Shown: positions 43,666 to 55,678, counted from the first letter of the stretch. The stretch: DNA of 64,000 bases from Triglochin maritima (GCA_963682175.1 OY821784.1:35259621-35323620), one strand, 5' to 3'. Notes: generated by a model not told the origin, from the letters alone. Numbers and translations are program-made.

Positions 43666-43969
43666 AGGGATACGGGACAGAATCCTAATGTGCTCAAGTT
43701 TACATTAATCCTTAGGACTCAAATTATACTAAATTACATATTGGTCCAAAGCTTGATTACATGTCTTGAGTCTTTATCTTCTTGTCCAAAGCTCCTTAGC
43801 TTGATTCTTCATCAACCTATTAAGAATATCGCAAATACACGAATATATATGCAATGCATGTATTCATGTTTGCTTACTTTGATTGTCTAGGTTGATTGAT
43901 TAAATATAGATTAAGATTAGATTACTTAATCATCAAAACTAAATAAAGATTAAGGCTAAAAAGCCAACA

Positions 43970-44195
43970 ACTACATGAGAAGTCATTAGAACCAATCCAA
44001 ACATCTTTAGTTAATGTTATCTTAGAAGTCATTGATGCAAATGTATTAATTAAGTTCATTTTCCTGGTATCATATTTTTATTTACACCATTATTAAATGG
44101 AGTTATGATAACTAAATGCTTTTCTAAGGTTTGAAGATTCACGTTGGCTAAATGGTAATTCATTTGTAATTATATATTCAACAATTACATCTCAG
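43970..44195 (-). pseudogene. hAT transposase pseudogene, N-terminal portion
   Basis: Minus-strand reading gives IITNELPFSQRESSNLRKAF (about 44180-44120), then stops. It then gives NTFASMTSKITLTKDVWIGS, which joins across the ACTAC site to CVIAHFLDNSW at 35350. The order matches hAT transposases (ELPF block, then S.I.LT.D.W, then TAHFID). This shows that the solo LTR inserted within the transposase gene. Confidence 0.7.
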
Positions 44196-44735
44196 CCTTC
44201 AATTTAATCAATTTAGTTCAATTTCTAGTATTTTTGTCGTTGGATTGTCTAATTGATGCACTAATAATGGATTATGATTCTCTTTAGGTGATGAATTAAT
44301 TGAGGGTTCATATGCTAATGAAATTAAAAATATGCAAAAAAATCTATTTTTTTTAAAATAATGTGAGAAAGACACGATAATTAACTAAATTAAATTTAAC
44401 TAAAATATACTAATTCTAATAAATAAACTAAAAGAGTAAAGAAATGCAAATGAGAAGACGAGAAGCACAGAAAATGTGTCGACATGTGAAATTAGACAAA
44501 TCGGACAATAGTTTTAGGTTTTTGCTCAAATTCGACCCGCTTTCAACACAACTAGAACACTTAATGAAAGATTTAGGAGAGTAAGTAAGAAGATTGGAAG
44601 ATAATGAAAATATTTGATGTGAAAAAAGAATAAATTGGGGGTTTATATAGATTTTTTGTAATTGCATTTTTGTAATTAATCAATGGTAATTTCGTAATTT
44701 AAAAAAACTTAACGACTATTAGAGAATCAACTATC

Positions 44736-44864
44736 ATGACCTAGGTCATCCTGATGACCTAGGTCATGCACACTCTCTTTCTTCATTTCTCTCTTTGTCA
44801 CGCCAGTATGACCAACCTACTCTTTTTCCTTCACTATTCACCAATTTACCATGACCTAGGTCAT
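44736..44864. repeat. Three copies of the palindrome ATGACCTAGGTCAT
   Basis: Exact 14-bp palindromes lie at 44736-44749, 44754-44767 and 44851-44864. The first two start 18 bp apart. GACCTAGGTC recurs at 47697-47706, on the other side of the ORF1-like pseudogene, so these may be subterminal repeats of its element. Confidence 0.8.
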
Positions 44865-45073
44865 CACACTCTCTTTCCTTCACATCATTTATTTCCTTAT
44901 CAACTTTTATTCTATTCCAAAATCATTTATATTTACCAAAAACATTAATAATATATTTGTAAAAACCAAAATACCAATAAATCTCGTATTTCCAAATTAC
45001 ATATGATTTTTTTATTTAACCATCAATGATTAGCAAATAATAAATATCATTCATATTAAAAAAACAAATATTA

Positions 45074-45170
45074 CGCTCGTGATGCCTTATCTTGTCGGAC
45101 TGACAAGCTAGAGTATGCTCGTGATGCCTTATCTTCTGAAACTGACAAGCTACAGTACGCGTGTGATGCC
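45074..45170. repeat. Tandem repeat of about 48 bp, 2.3 copies
   Basis: GCTCGTGATGCCTTATCTT, then GACAAGCTA, then AGTA, occurs twice, with a third partial copy. Confidence 0.8.
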
Positions 45171-45362
45171 TACTCTGACCGATTTGAAATCTTTTCTGCG
45201 AATATAATTATCTTAAAATCATCTTGGGGAAACTAATAAAATGAGAATCTTGTTTAGGGAGCTAAGTTAAATCAGAATAAGTTCTCTATAAATACCATCA
45301 ACTCCACATTAGCCATCACACACAACTTCATTTCCCTCAACCTTCCAAACTCTTCTGAACCA

Positions 45363-47202
45363 ATGTCTTCGCCTGACCACAACAGTAAGGCTCGTGAAAG
45401 ACCCAATGATTTGTCTCCTCATCGTCTTTTTAAACCTCAAGGATTTGCCGCCTACTCCCAACAAGAACAATACTATCGACATTTCCTTCCACACGGCGTA
45501 GGAAGTAGTACCCAACCACCTCCCGAACAATACTCCGAACAACCACCACCGCACCAAAACTGGGGGTATTCCCAACAATACTCTGAGAAACCACCACCGC
45601 TCTAGAACTGGGGGTATTCCTAGCAATACTATGAACATCCACCACCACACCAAAATTGGAGATATTCCCAACAATACTCCGAGCAACAACCACCGCTTCT
45701 AGGGGTGTAAACGGGTCGGGTACGGGTCGGGTATGCCCCTACCCGTACCCGTACCCGGCTAAATTAGCGGGTACGGGTATATACCCGTCAAAAAACATAT
45801 ATACCCGTACCCGACCCGTACCCGTTAAGTTAGCGGGTACGGGGCGGGTAAACGGGTATAGTATATAATATATAAAAATATAATATATATTATATAAAAT
45901 ATATATTATATATAAAAAATATATAATATATAACATATAAAATATTAAAAAAATATTATATATATAATATAATATATCTTAACGGGTATACGGGTAAACG
46001 GGTATGAGTAATGCGTATACCCGTACCCGACCCGTTTATTAAGCGGGTAAACGGGTACGGGTATACGGGTTTGAATTTTTAAACGGGTATGTATTTTTGT
46101 ACCCATACCCGTACCCGCCCGGGGCGGGTGACCGGGTATACGGGTATTACCCGCCCCGTTTACACCCCTAACCGCTTCAGAACTAGGGGTATTCCCAACA
46201 ACCACCACCGAGACGTATACCCGACCCACTGCTCAGTAGTCAATCTAGTAGGAACAAAGATACCACTACTCCAAATGACGAGGATAGTGAGGAAGCAGAC
46301 CTTTCCCAATCAACCTATCTCAACGTGCGCCAAAAACGTTGACCAACCCCCTGAAAGGCATGAACTTATGGGTGAAAGAGGAGGACGAAGCCTTCATTTC
46401 ATCGTACATGAGGATTAGTTGCGATGCAGTGGTTGGAACAAACCAGAAGTCAATGGTCCTTTCGGCAAGAGTGAAGGCATTGTATGACGAAGCGATGCTC
46501 ACAAACGAGGAACTGAAGCCACGAAACGTCGAGTCCCTCAAAGGGAGCTGGGGGAGGATAAATTGGGCTACTATGAAGTGGACTGGTTGCATGGATGAGG
46601 CCACTTGGCGGAGTAGAAGTGAGGACAGTGCTCAGGACCTCATCGGACAAGCTCATGCGATTTATGAGCGCACTGAAGGGACGACCTTCACGTACTACCA
46701 CACGTGGTCGATGCTGAAAGAGTACCCTAAGTGGCGGTCTGCGGTCTCCATTCCCCATTTTCAAAACAATCAAAGCCCGCAGATGCAAAGTAGTACTACC
46801 CGACCATCTACCGATTCGTCCGGGAAAATGGGTCGTACAGACTCTTCGGAAGATAATTTATTTGGCTCTCCTCCTCAATCAACGACCCCAAAATTTGTCG
46901 CCTCAACTGCACCACCCCGTCCTGAGGGTGTAAAGAAAAGCAAAAGGAAAGGGAAAACAATCATGGAGGATCCGGACAACGACGCATGATTACAGGCTCT
47001 TCATGTCGCGACCTCAGTCAAACATGATGAAATTACGTTGCAGCGAGAGAAGATAGCGTTGGAAAGGAAGAAAGAAGAAACTTGTCAAGATTCCATGAAG
47101 TACGACCTTTATATTTCACTTCTGAAAGCAAAAGAAAAAGACATCCTGACCCCGCAAGATGAAATTAATTTGGAGATGATCAGTGACCAAATATTTAAGT
47201 AG
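45363..47202 (+). pseudogene. PIF/Harbinger ORF1-type Myb/trihelix protein, broken
   Basis: A TATA-like CTATAAATACC lies at about 45287. The N-terminal part (MSSPDHNSKARERP) contains a repeated NWGYSQQYSE/PPPHQ peptide and two in-frame stops. A hAT MITE interrupts it at 45700. After a frameshift, the SANT/trihelix region reads MNLWVKEEDEAFISSYMRIS, then TNQKSMVLSARVKALYDEA, then SLKGSWGRIN and PKWRSAV. A TGA at 46987 is followed by the helical C-terminal part (KIALERKKEETCQDSMKYD). This architecture is that of Harbinger ORF1 and related NAM-associated proteins, which help the transposase bind DNA. No transposase ORF is present here. Confidence 0.75.
45700..46170. mobile_element. hAT MITE rich in CGGGTA, inserted in the ORF1 pseudogene
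   Basis: The ends are TAGGGGTGTAAACGGG and CGTTTACACCCCTA. Perfect 8-bp duplications ACCGCTTC lie at 45692-45699 and 46171-46178. Both arms are filled with GGGTACGGGTA words around an AT-rich core (about 45860-45990). Confidence 0.93.
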
Positions 47203-49250
47203 AATTTTCTGGTTTTTTTCGAGTTTATAACCTATCTTTCCTAATTTGTAGTTGTAGTTTTTATTTCAGTTTAAGACTTATCGCCCCTATTTTCATGATT
47301 AGTTTCGGTTGTTGTTATTTTAGTTTAATTGTTATTTTCTACTTTAAATTTAGTACAATGTTTTCTATTTCAGAAAAGTTGGTGTATTTCAGAATAAATT
47401 TCGTACTTAAATCCTAACTATTTTTCAAAATTTAACCCTTAATTATTATAACAAATACCAATAAATCTTGTATTGTTATTTTGTTATCATTTTTATCTGT
47501 TTTTTAAATCTTATTTTCTTAAAATATGTTTTCTAATTGTTTTTTATTTTCTAATTATTTTTTAATTTTTTCCTGAATCGACCCCAACTTTTCAATACGG
47601 AGAGAGACTCTTACACATCATTTGATTTTGCAAGTAATTAAAAAAATAATTAATTTCTTTTTAAAATATAAACAATTATAAAAACCCCGACCGACCGACC
47701 TAGGTCATGACCCGGTCGACGGATGACAGGGTCATCCTCCCCATGACCAGGTCGGTTGCTGAGGTAGCGACCTCCACTGGGTCGGTCATCGGAGGATGAC
47801 CTCCACACTGGATGGTCTTATAGCTGTCAGGCAGCCCGGGCCTGGAGCAGACTGAGCAGTGTCGTGCCGCCCCCACCTGACTCCCATGTCTACTTGGTGG
47901 TGTCTTATCTTGGAATCACTTATGTTACGGTTTTAGTTTCATATTAGCAACCATTGTTATTTGATAACCCGATTGTAATCCGAGCTGTATCACGTCGGGT
48001 ACTATCGTATTGCGTAAATATTTTATGTTAATTGAAATTTTAATTTACCAAATTTGTATTACTCTTTTGAAGCAATGATAGTATAATACTAGTAGTAGCT
48101 TAATATATATTTTTTACAGGACTTTCAAACCACATTGTTCACTATTAATAATTCATAAAACTTCCCACCATTTTCCTTTTTAGTATATATGGGATACACG
48201 TTTTCTTGTCCATCCTAATCCAAGCCTAGAGAGTAGAGATCTCTATATACATATCGTTTTAAAATATATAATGCTCTCCAAATCGTAAGAAATTCTTATC
48301 TTTAACCAAAACATTGTGGTCTCCTATTGGCCATTATAAATTTATAACTGTATTATTGCGTGTTTATCTGAGTGGGAGATTAAGTGAAATTCTTAGCGGG
48401 GGTAAAGTGAGTTTGTGGACAGCTAGACAATGACTATGTAAAGAATATTAGATCATACTTGAGTGAGTTAGTTGAACCACCAAACCAACAGTAACCATTA
48501 AACTTATGAAATGTGGTTCCAAGTTCGATTTCATACCTCTAGAGTAGAGGCTCTACTACTACGATGCAACCTGATATTATCGAATGGGATATAACATTTA
48601 TCCGAATTCAAATCCAATTTTTTTATAACTTACCATTTTATATCCAAATTCGAAAAAAAATTGAATTAAGATAATATTCAAATTCTTATGACATATTTTT
48701 TTAATATATTTTGTAAAGACATCTTAAGAAAATTATATTTAAAATTTTTGGCGTTCTGTTACGTTTATAAATATAAATGATTAACTTAATTTTTTATTAA
48801 CCCATCATATAAATATTAATTACCTCATATATTGGATGCAAAAATTGATATTTTCGATTATTCAGATATGATGTGACCTATATCCAAACTCGGATACAAA
48901 TCCGAAATTGGTATAGTTTCATAAACCAATTTTAATTACAATTTGTATTCACTAATTTTTTTTTTACCAAATACCAACTAAAATTTAATTTTCGAATCAG
49001 ATACTTATATATTCGATTACCATTTGCATCCCTACATACACCCCTATCTTTTGAGTAGTACTGTTCCGTTGAGGACGATCACTTTCTTCAAATCCAAAGT
49101 AAAATTGATAGTGCTTTGCTTGCAATGACATTTAAAAGCATCAAAATTGCCGAATATCACACAAAAAGTTGTATTTACTTAGATGTCACTCTATTAAAAT
49201 TCTTGTTTGCTTATATGTCACTTTACCAAAAATTCATGTCGCTTCATCTA
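47203..49250. other. Intergenic stretch, mostly AT-rich
   Basis: No gene was seen. A GC-richer patch at about 47685-47860 is dense in GACCTAGGTC, GGTCGAC and GGATGACC words. AT-rich sequence at 48520-49040, ending CATTTGCATCCCTA, may be a worn hAT element without a clear duplication. Confidence 0.45.
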
Positions 49251-49400
49251 TGGTTGAGCATCCGGTCCGGTCCAGGACCGGATTTTTGTCTTAAAAAAAC
49301 CCGAACCGGACCGGAATCAGATTTTCAGCAATGTCCGGACCGAAACCCGAACTAGTTGGTTCCGGTCCGGACCGAACCTGGACCGGTCCATGCTCAACCC
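49251..49400. mobile_element. Small hAT-like MITE rich in CCGGTCC
   Basis: Inverted ends GGTTGAGCATCCGGTCC and GGTCCATGCTCAACC flank CCGGACC-rich sequence. Partial flanking similarity (TTCATC) is seen. It is related in composition to the element at 34398. Confidence 0.65.
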
Positions 49401-49905
49401 TCTTCATCACTAACATCGCTACTATATATTATTTTTTATAAAATAATTGCAAAATTAACTGTAAACTATCTACAAACCCAAACACTCATGTGGTCGAAGG
49501 ACTAGTTATGAGGATGCAACTTCGATCTCATATTTGTACACACAAGTGGTCGGTGACTGGGTGGGATGGATTATGTAACATACTTTAATAATTAAAATGA
49601 ACCATAAAAAATATTGTACCCCATAAAAATACTTATCTTTGGTATAAATGTATCATATTAAATGTAGTACCAACACAACTTAATACAGTGACAACAAATC
49701 CTCGCTCTAGTTGTCTATGTACCATGTAATTCTACCCTTCTAACACAAAATGTTGTAACTTTGTAAGTCTAGTTTTTGTGTCCATATTTATCATTTAATA
49801 AATCAAATTTCATGCTTTCGAAAAAAAGAAAAAAAGGAGGAGAAATAGTAGTCACTACTCCCCGAGTCACCTCCACCTCCATTCCCAACATCTAAGATTC
49901 TCAGC
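49401..49905. other. Upstream region of the GT14 gene
   Basis: AT-rich sequence becomes purine-rich then C-rich close to the start codon. The last 100 bases contain AAAAAGAAAAAAAGGAGGAG and CTCCACCTCC-type leader sequence. No TATA box was chosen with confidence. Confidence 0.4.
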
Positions 49906-52900
49906 ATGCAACCCCTTCTCCTCCACCACTTCCCGTCCTTCCTCCGCCCCTCCAAACCCCAAACCCCAACCCACCACCACCGTTCTCGCTGCCTCCTCCT
50001 CCTTTTCCTCACCGCCGTCCTCTCCCTCCTCCTCCTCCTCCTCCTCCTCCTCTCCTTCCTCCTCCACCCCTACCACCCCACCCCGACCTTCGTCGAGTCC
50101 AAACTCCACCCGATCCCCATCCACCCCCTCTCCTCCCCCCTCCCCCGCCTCGCCTTCCTCGTCTCCGGCTCCGTCGGGGACGCCTCGGCTCTTCTCCGCA
50201 CTCTCCAGGCCCTCTACCACCCCAACAACCTCTACGCCCTCCACCTCGATCTAGAGGCCCCCGAGGCCGAGAGGGAGAGGGTTCGGGAGTTTGTTAGGGG
50301 GAACGAGGTGTTTAGGAGGTTTGGGAATGTTAAGTTTATCGAGAAGGCTAATTTGGTTACTTATAGGGGCCCCACAATGGTTGCCAATACTTTGCACGCC
50401 GCGGCGGTGTTGTTGAGGGAGGGTGGGGAGTGGGATTGGTTCGTCAACTTGAGCGCTACGGATTATCCGCTCGTTACGCAAGATGGTCTGTTTGTTTGTT
50501 TGTTTGTTTGTTTGTTTGGTTGCCTTTTGGATTGGATCTGATCTGGGTTTGTGAGTTTTAGTTTTTGACTATTAGGTTATTGGTTTTGTAGATCTGTTGT
50601 ATGTGTTCGGAAAGTTACCGAGGGATCTAAATTTCGTGGATCACACTAGTAATATCGGGTGGAAGGCGTAAGTTTCGTTTGGTTTGGTGAGAAAGAGTTT
50701 TTTCCTTTCTTTTGAAATTTGAGGTTATTGAGGTGTTTGTGTTGTTTGGGTTGGTTCAGGTTCCAGAGGGCGAAGCCGATCATTGTTGATCCGGGGTTGT
50801 ACTCTAAGAGGAAGAAGGATGTGTTCTGGGTGCAGCAGAGGAGGAGTATTCCGACCGCGTTCAAGCTTTTTACAGGTTGGGTTTCGTTGTTTTGGTTTGG
50901 ACCTGGGGTTTGGTTTAATGTTTTAGTTTGTAATGCTAGATTGGAAAGCAGAAGAGCTCACCCAGAAAGCTGGTATTAATGAACATTAGAATTCATTAAA
51001 AAAAGTTAATGTGAACGTTAGAATTCATTAAAAAAACAAGTTAATGTGTTTAGGTCACTCACAAATTTGTCTGTGGGTAATCACGGGCGTTTAACTGTTT
51101 AGTGAGCATCTGGTTTACATGTTATGCATAGCACATGCAGGAAACAATGACTACGGTTGAGAGAATGTGGTTGTACAATTGGAGTCCAAAAAGATGATGA
51201 CCATATAACCGGGGACAAATGCATGATGTAAACCAGACATTGTCTTGAACTTTCTAATTATACATTAGTGGTGCAATACGTTTAGGTTTAATGCAGATTT
51301 GAAAGAGAGATATGAAAGAGGCTACTGAATTTTCAAACCTGATAATAACAATTACGGGTGGCAGAACCAGATGAATGTACATATCCAGTGTTGATCTGTT
51401 CTTTTACGCAAATAGGATAAATTTTAGAATTGGGCTAGGGCAAAACCAATGCTGTGTGGGTTCTATCTTATTTTAATTTTGAGATATGGTAATTAAGCCT
51501 TCTGCTTCAGTGGCTACCTCTTCTCTAATATGTAATGGAGACTTTTTTTTGATAAGCTATCTAATGGAGACTGTTGAACTTGACCTTTTATGTTATACAT
51601 ATTGTCTAGGGAAGTGGGATTTTTTGAATGGCCACCTGAAATTTCTATTGGATTCAATCATCTATACATATGAGCTTCACAACTATGGTGTTTGACAAAA
51701 AAGCTTCTCCAAGCAAGTGTGATGCTAGTGTTTTGAAGCTTGAAGCTTGAAGGGACAATGTCCGTTTACATAATGCAGTGAACATACCTATGACTATTGA
51801 CCATTTGACCTAAACCTTTCATACGTCGACGACCTACTTAAGTGTGGTTGTGTATAACTATGACATCATGATGTTCGAAAAACTTAACTGATTATTTGGA
51901 CATAAACATTTAGACATTTCTTAAATGTCTAGAATGTTATTTGAATTCTATTGTACAACTTACGTGCATACTTTAGAGTTTAGATTACGAGTTGTTTAAT
52001 TACATACTGCATGCTGAATTTATAACGTGGGATTCTGATTATTTTCAGCATGATCCCTCTTCTTTATTTCAAACAGCCTTACCTTGTTTGCCAGATTATC
52101 GATGCTGGCCTTTTTCCGTTTTTTTGAATGTGGTGGCTACTTGTGATTTACAAATCTTTTTATGTTCTTATCTCTCTTTTGGCATTACCCCATCGTACCC
52201 TCTAAGGAGGACTCTTTATGCCATACCATTCAATGTAATGTTATGAAATGGTTTGATTGATACAACTGAATTGCATTTTTTTCTTGCTAATAGTTTTGTA
52301 TTTAAATTTAACAAAGAAAATCTTGAAATTTACTGTTATTTCAATTACTATCAATGGCGTGACCTTCAGTTGTGTAGCTCAGATCTCCTGAGTTTTTTTT
52401 CTTCCTCGTATGGCAGGTTCTGCTTGGATGGCACTGTCTCGGCCTTTCATTGACTATTGCATATGGGGCTGGGACAACCTTCCTCGAACTGTTCTTATGT
52501 ATTATACTAACTTCCTGTCCTCACCCGAAGGATATTTTCACACTGTCATCTGCAATGCACAGGAGTTCCGCAACACAACTGTGAATAGCGACTTACACTA
52601 CATATCGTGGGACAATCCTCCGAAACAGCACCCTCACCATCTCACCCTCAGAGATTTTCCAAGAATGATAAACAGCAATGCTCCATTTGCAAGGAAGTTC
52701 CCACGTGGTGATCCTGTCCTCGACAAGATCGATGCTGAGATCTTGCATCGGGGCCCAAGAATGTTTGTCCCTGGTGGATGGTGTGCTGGAGAAAAGGAAA
52801 ATGGGTCCGATCCGTGTTTGGTTGTGGGTAATGTATCCACTCTTTTGCCTGGTCCAGGTGCTGTCAGGTTACAACAGTTAATCGACACCCTTCTATCGGA

Positions 52901-52931
52901 GGAGAAGTTCCGGCCCAGACAATGCAAATAG
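49906..52931 (+). CDS. Beta-glucuronosyltransferase GlcAT14-like (GT14 family)
   Basis: Exons: 49906-50485, 50592-50667, 50760-50875 and 52417-52931. All introns are GT-AG, and the product is 428 residues, normal for the plant family. It is a type II Golgi membrane protein: a short cytosolic N-terminus, one Leu-rich anchor (about 29-53), a Pro-rich stem, then the branching-enzyme (core-2/I) domain from about residue 82 (RLAFLVSGSVGD). Family blocks: NLYALHLDLEAP, NLVTYRGPTMVANTLHAAA, WDWFVNLSATDYPLVTQDD, DLNFVDHTSNIGWK, KRKKDVFWVQQRR, SAWMALSRPF, SSPEGYFHTVICNAQEF, SNAPFARKF and FVPGGWCAG. Arabidopsis members add glucuronic acid to type II arabinogalactan. That activity is inferred here. Exon 1 is strongly biased to C-ending codons, unlike later exons. 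No defect was seen. Confidence 0.93.
50486..50518. repeat. (GTTT)n microsatellite at the start of intron 1
   Basis: TGTT/TTTG units begin immediately after the splice donor and run about 30 bp. Confidence 0.85.
50876..52416 (+). other. Third intron of the GT14 gene (1.5 kb)
   Basis: T-rich sequence with no coding or element structure recognised. A short duplication of GTTAATGTG and AGAATTCATTAAAAAA words lies at about 50985-51040. Confidence 0.7.
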
Positions 52932-53452
52932 TTCCTGAATCTAGTCGTCAAGTACACGTTTGTTTTTTTGCTCGAAGAAGGTGATACTTAGAAAATAGGC
53001 TGATATGAATTGGTTGCACTTCCTGTTTTGCAGAACCATGACTGCAATCACAGTCAGATTTTGATTTTTAAGGAGCCAACGGCATTGGGAGGGTAATCAG
53101 ATTTTTGTAATATGCAATCCCTTACTTTTTTGATAGGGTTGGCTTGTCTTATAATATACTTCATTCTTTGGTTGATTTTTCCATGGTGACTAATTTTATA
53201 TTCATTTGATATTTGATACTTTCAGATCTTTCTGTGAGTTAGTTACAGAGAAAATCATCCATGGTTTTCTTATTAAATTTTGTTACCAGGATACCTTTCT
53301 GCTAAGAACTGAAGTGACAATGCCAACAAAAAATATAGGGTGAGTTACTATTTGTGGTCTTCAATTGTGTTATGAAATGTAGATTCTTCTTTTGAACTTG
53401 AAATATTTTCAGATACTGGAATTTTTTTATTTACAAGATTGTCTTTTAGTTA

Positions 53453-53511
53453 CCTTTTCCGAACACGCTACATTTGTGATACATTTGTAGCGGTCAATGT
53501 GTTTGGAAAAG
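53453..53511. repeat. Nested inverted repeat of about 59 bp
   Basis: Outer arms CTTTTCCGAACAC and GTGTTTGGAAAAG enclose inner arms GCTACA and TGTAGC. It could be a very small MITE or a hairpin. Confidence 0.6.
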
Positions 53512-53689
53512 ATAGTTTCACATTACTCAAGGCAAAAAATATATTTGGTTGAGTAACCATCTAGTGATAGGAGCAAAAGGTGGGAAGAGTAGGAAGCATA
53601 AGAGCTAAATAGTGTAGGATGGAAGTTGAAGAAAGACTCTACGAGTTTGATGAGATGGCATAATCGGTCGTGTTGTGGTACGTCCTCTT

Positions 53690-53880
53690 AAGAGTAACCA
53701 TCTGGCAATATGGAGGTTAAGGAGGAGTTTGTCTATTTAGCTACTAAGTAAGAGTAACCACCTAGCAATATGGGGGTTAAGGAGGAGTTTGTCTATTTAG
53801 CTACTATTAAGTAAGAGTAACCACCTAGCAATATGGGGGTTAAGGAGGAGTTTGTATATTTAGCTACTATCGTGTACTTA
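53690..53880. repeat. Three tandem units of about 62-64 bp
   Basis: Units begin near 53690, 53750 and 53812. Each contains AAGAGTAACCACCTAGCAAT, GGGGTTAAGGAGGAGTTTGT and TATTTAGCTACTA. Confidence 0.9.
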
Positions 53881-54619
53881 AAACGCCAGTATATGTCACT
53901 GTCACCGTATACGAGGCATGCTTGTTTGATGATGTAACCCTCAATGTCTCAAACTCTATTATCAGGATTGTTTGCATGCTTTGGTTGGGAGTGTTGTGGT
54001 TTATAGCTCTTCCCATCACTTCATATTAATGGTTCCAACTAGGTGAACTTTCTTTGCATAATATATCTCTATATATCTGAATCATTGTAACAATCATCTT
54101 CTGGAGAATGTTCGAACTGCATATTGAAAAATAATTGACTTTTCCGTAGTCATTTATTTCAAAATTTATCATTCAAATATTTCACGGGAGTTTAATCTTT
54201 TCAGAAGTCCCTTTCATATTATTCTTCAAGATGATATGCATATTCTCCTTGCTTGTTCATATCATAATATTGTCATAAATTATATCGCATCACTTCATTA
54301 TAATTTGCCATGGGCAATTTAGTCCTACAATGACTCATATCAATATCAAGTGACTTATACAAATTTACAGTCACAACATATCTTATATGTTTATCTATAT
54401 TTATGTCATACTGATCAAGTAACATAACGTAATATTATACAATTCGGGAGAATGATTAACATCATATAGATGTTGGGTCCTGCAAAAAACCCTTGTGTCA
54501 TTACTCGCTTTATATAGTACCACCATGTTATTGTAATGTGATTTCTATTCACATTCTTCAGAAATTAGGACTACATGTCCAATAAGCGAGTCTAGTTCTA
54601 TATTGTTGACCTTTTTTTA

Positions 54620-55678
54620 GGGAACTACTAAACGTCGCCCCAAAACTACTTAAATCGCCCCTTGAAATTACCAAATTGCCCTTAAGAAACTTAAAAAACA
54701 AATTTTTTAGGGGGAGGCGTCTGCCGGAGACGCCTCCCCATAGGAGGGAGGCGTCTGCCGGAGACGCCTCCCCATAGGGGGGAGGCGGCTGACACAGACG
54801 CCCGACCCTTTTTTTTGGGGTTTTTTTTAATATTAATAGAAAATAGGGTTTACATTATCAAATTTAATATGTTTGTACATTATATAGTGTGAATTGATTA
54901 TCAAAAAAATTAAAAGGTAGAATACTCATCATAAAAAAATAACAGTACGACAGAGAAACAAACACAAATACGAAAACAAACGTACGACAGATAAACAAAT
55001 ACAAGTACGAATAGTAAGTGTACGACAGAAACGAGAATACAATAATAAGAGTAAGATACTAATACTCTAACTACTTATCAACCTAATCATGGTCGGGGAT
55101 GCCCAACTGAGAATGTCACGCCTGTATCAAGTGACCATCATCTACACAAGCAGCTCTGCTGTACTCGTCTGACATCTCGTCCTTCTTCGCCAGGATCGGC
55201 TACACAACCCAAATCATCTTACCCATCCACTGTACATAACAACCCCATTAGTATACACTAAACATCACCCAAAAATTACTTAAATCGCCCCTGAAAATTA
55301 CCATTTTAACCAAATTAAAAAAAAAATAGGGGGAGGCGTCTAAGGCAGACGCCCCTCCATAGGGAGGAGGCGTCTGTCGTAGACGCCTCCCCATAGGGGG
55401 GAGGCGTCTCCGACAGACGCCTCCCCCCTATGGAGGGGCGTCTGCCTTAGACGCCCAGGTAAGTGGTTTTTTTTTTTTGAAAAAATATACATCGGGGGAA
55501 CCGCTGGTTGCTTTTCTGGTCTCCGAGACATTCGAGATATTGTGCATGAGGTATAGGAAGAGAAAACGGTGGTAAAAAAGTGAAATTGTGACTTATATAA
55601 GCCTAAATAAGGTCAAGGGCAAAAAGGTAATTTGTTAGGGCGATTTAAGTAATTTTGGGGCGATGAATAGCAATTCAG
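54620..55678. mobile_element. Non-autonomous DNA element with 8-bp TSD, GGAGGCGTCT family, copy 2
   Basis: The left end is GGGAACTACTAAACGTCGCC. The right end, read inward, is CTGAATTGCTATTCATCGCC. TTTTTTTA duplications lie at 54612-54619 and 55679-55686. Two blocks (54712-54800 and 55328-55456) hold repeated palindromes of GGAGGCGTCT and AGACGCCTCC. The GC-richer middle (about 55085-55240) may be captured sequence; no protein family was recognised. It is inverted relative to the copy at 6423. Confidence 0.8.

Larger units (their letters stand above)
35353..43969 (-). mobile_element. Solo LTR family A, split by a nested Copia element
   Basis: It starts TGTGGGGATCG and ends AAGCCAACA. Perfect ACTAC duplications lie at 35348-35352 and 43970-43974. 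Removing the Copia insertion (36490-43560 plus one GGTTA) leaves about 1.54 kb, collinear with the copies at 57226-58654 and, inverted, 55709-57159. The minus-strand TATA-like sequence at about 35918-35925 puts its sense on the minus strand. It inserted inside a hAT transposase coding sequence. No internal region is present. Confidence 0.88.
52932..54611. other. 3' flank of the GT14 gene and intergenic sequence
   Basis: The first few hundred bases are probably 3' UTR. The rest contains the inverted repeat at 53453-53511 and the tandem repeat at 53690-53880. No further gene was seen. Confidence 0.45.

Noticed and set aside
49867..50244. 125-codon minus-strand Glu/Gly-rich frame
   Set aside because: It is antisense to the C-biased first exon of the GT14 gene, whose exon structure is well supported.
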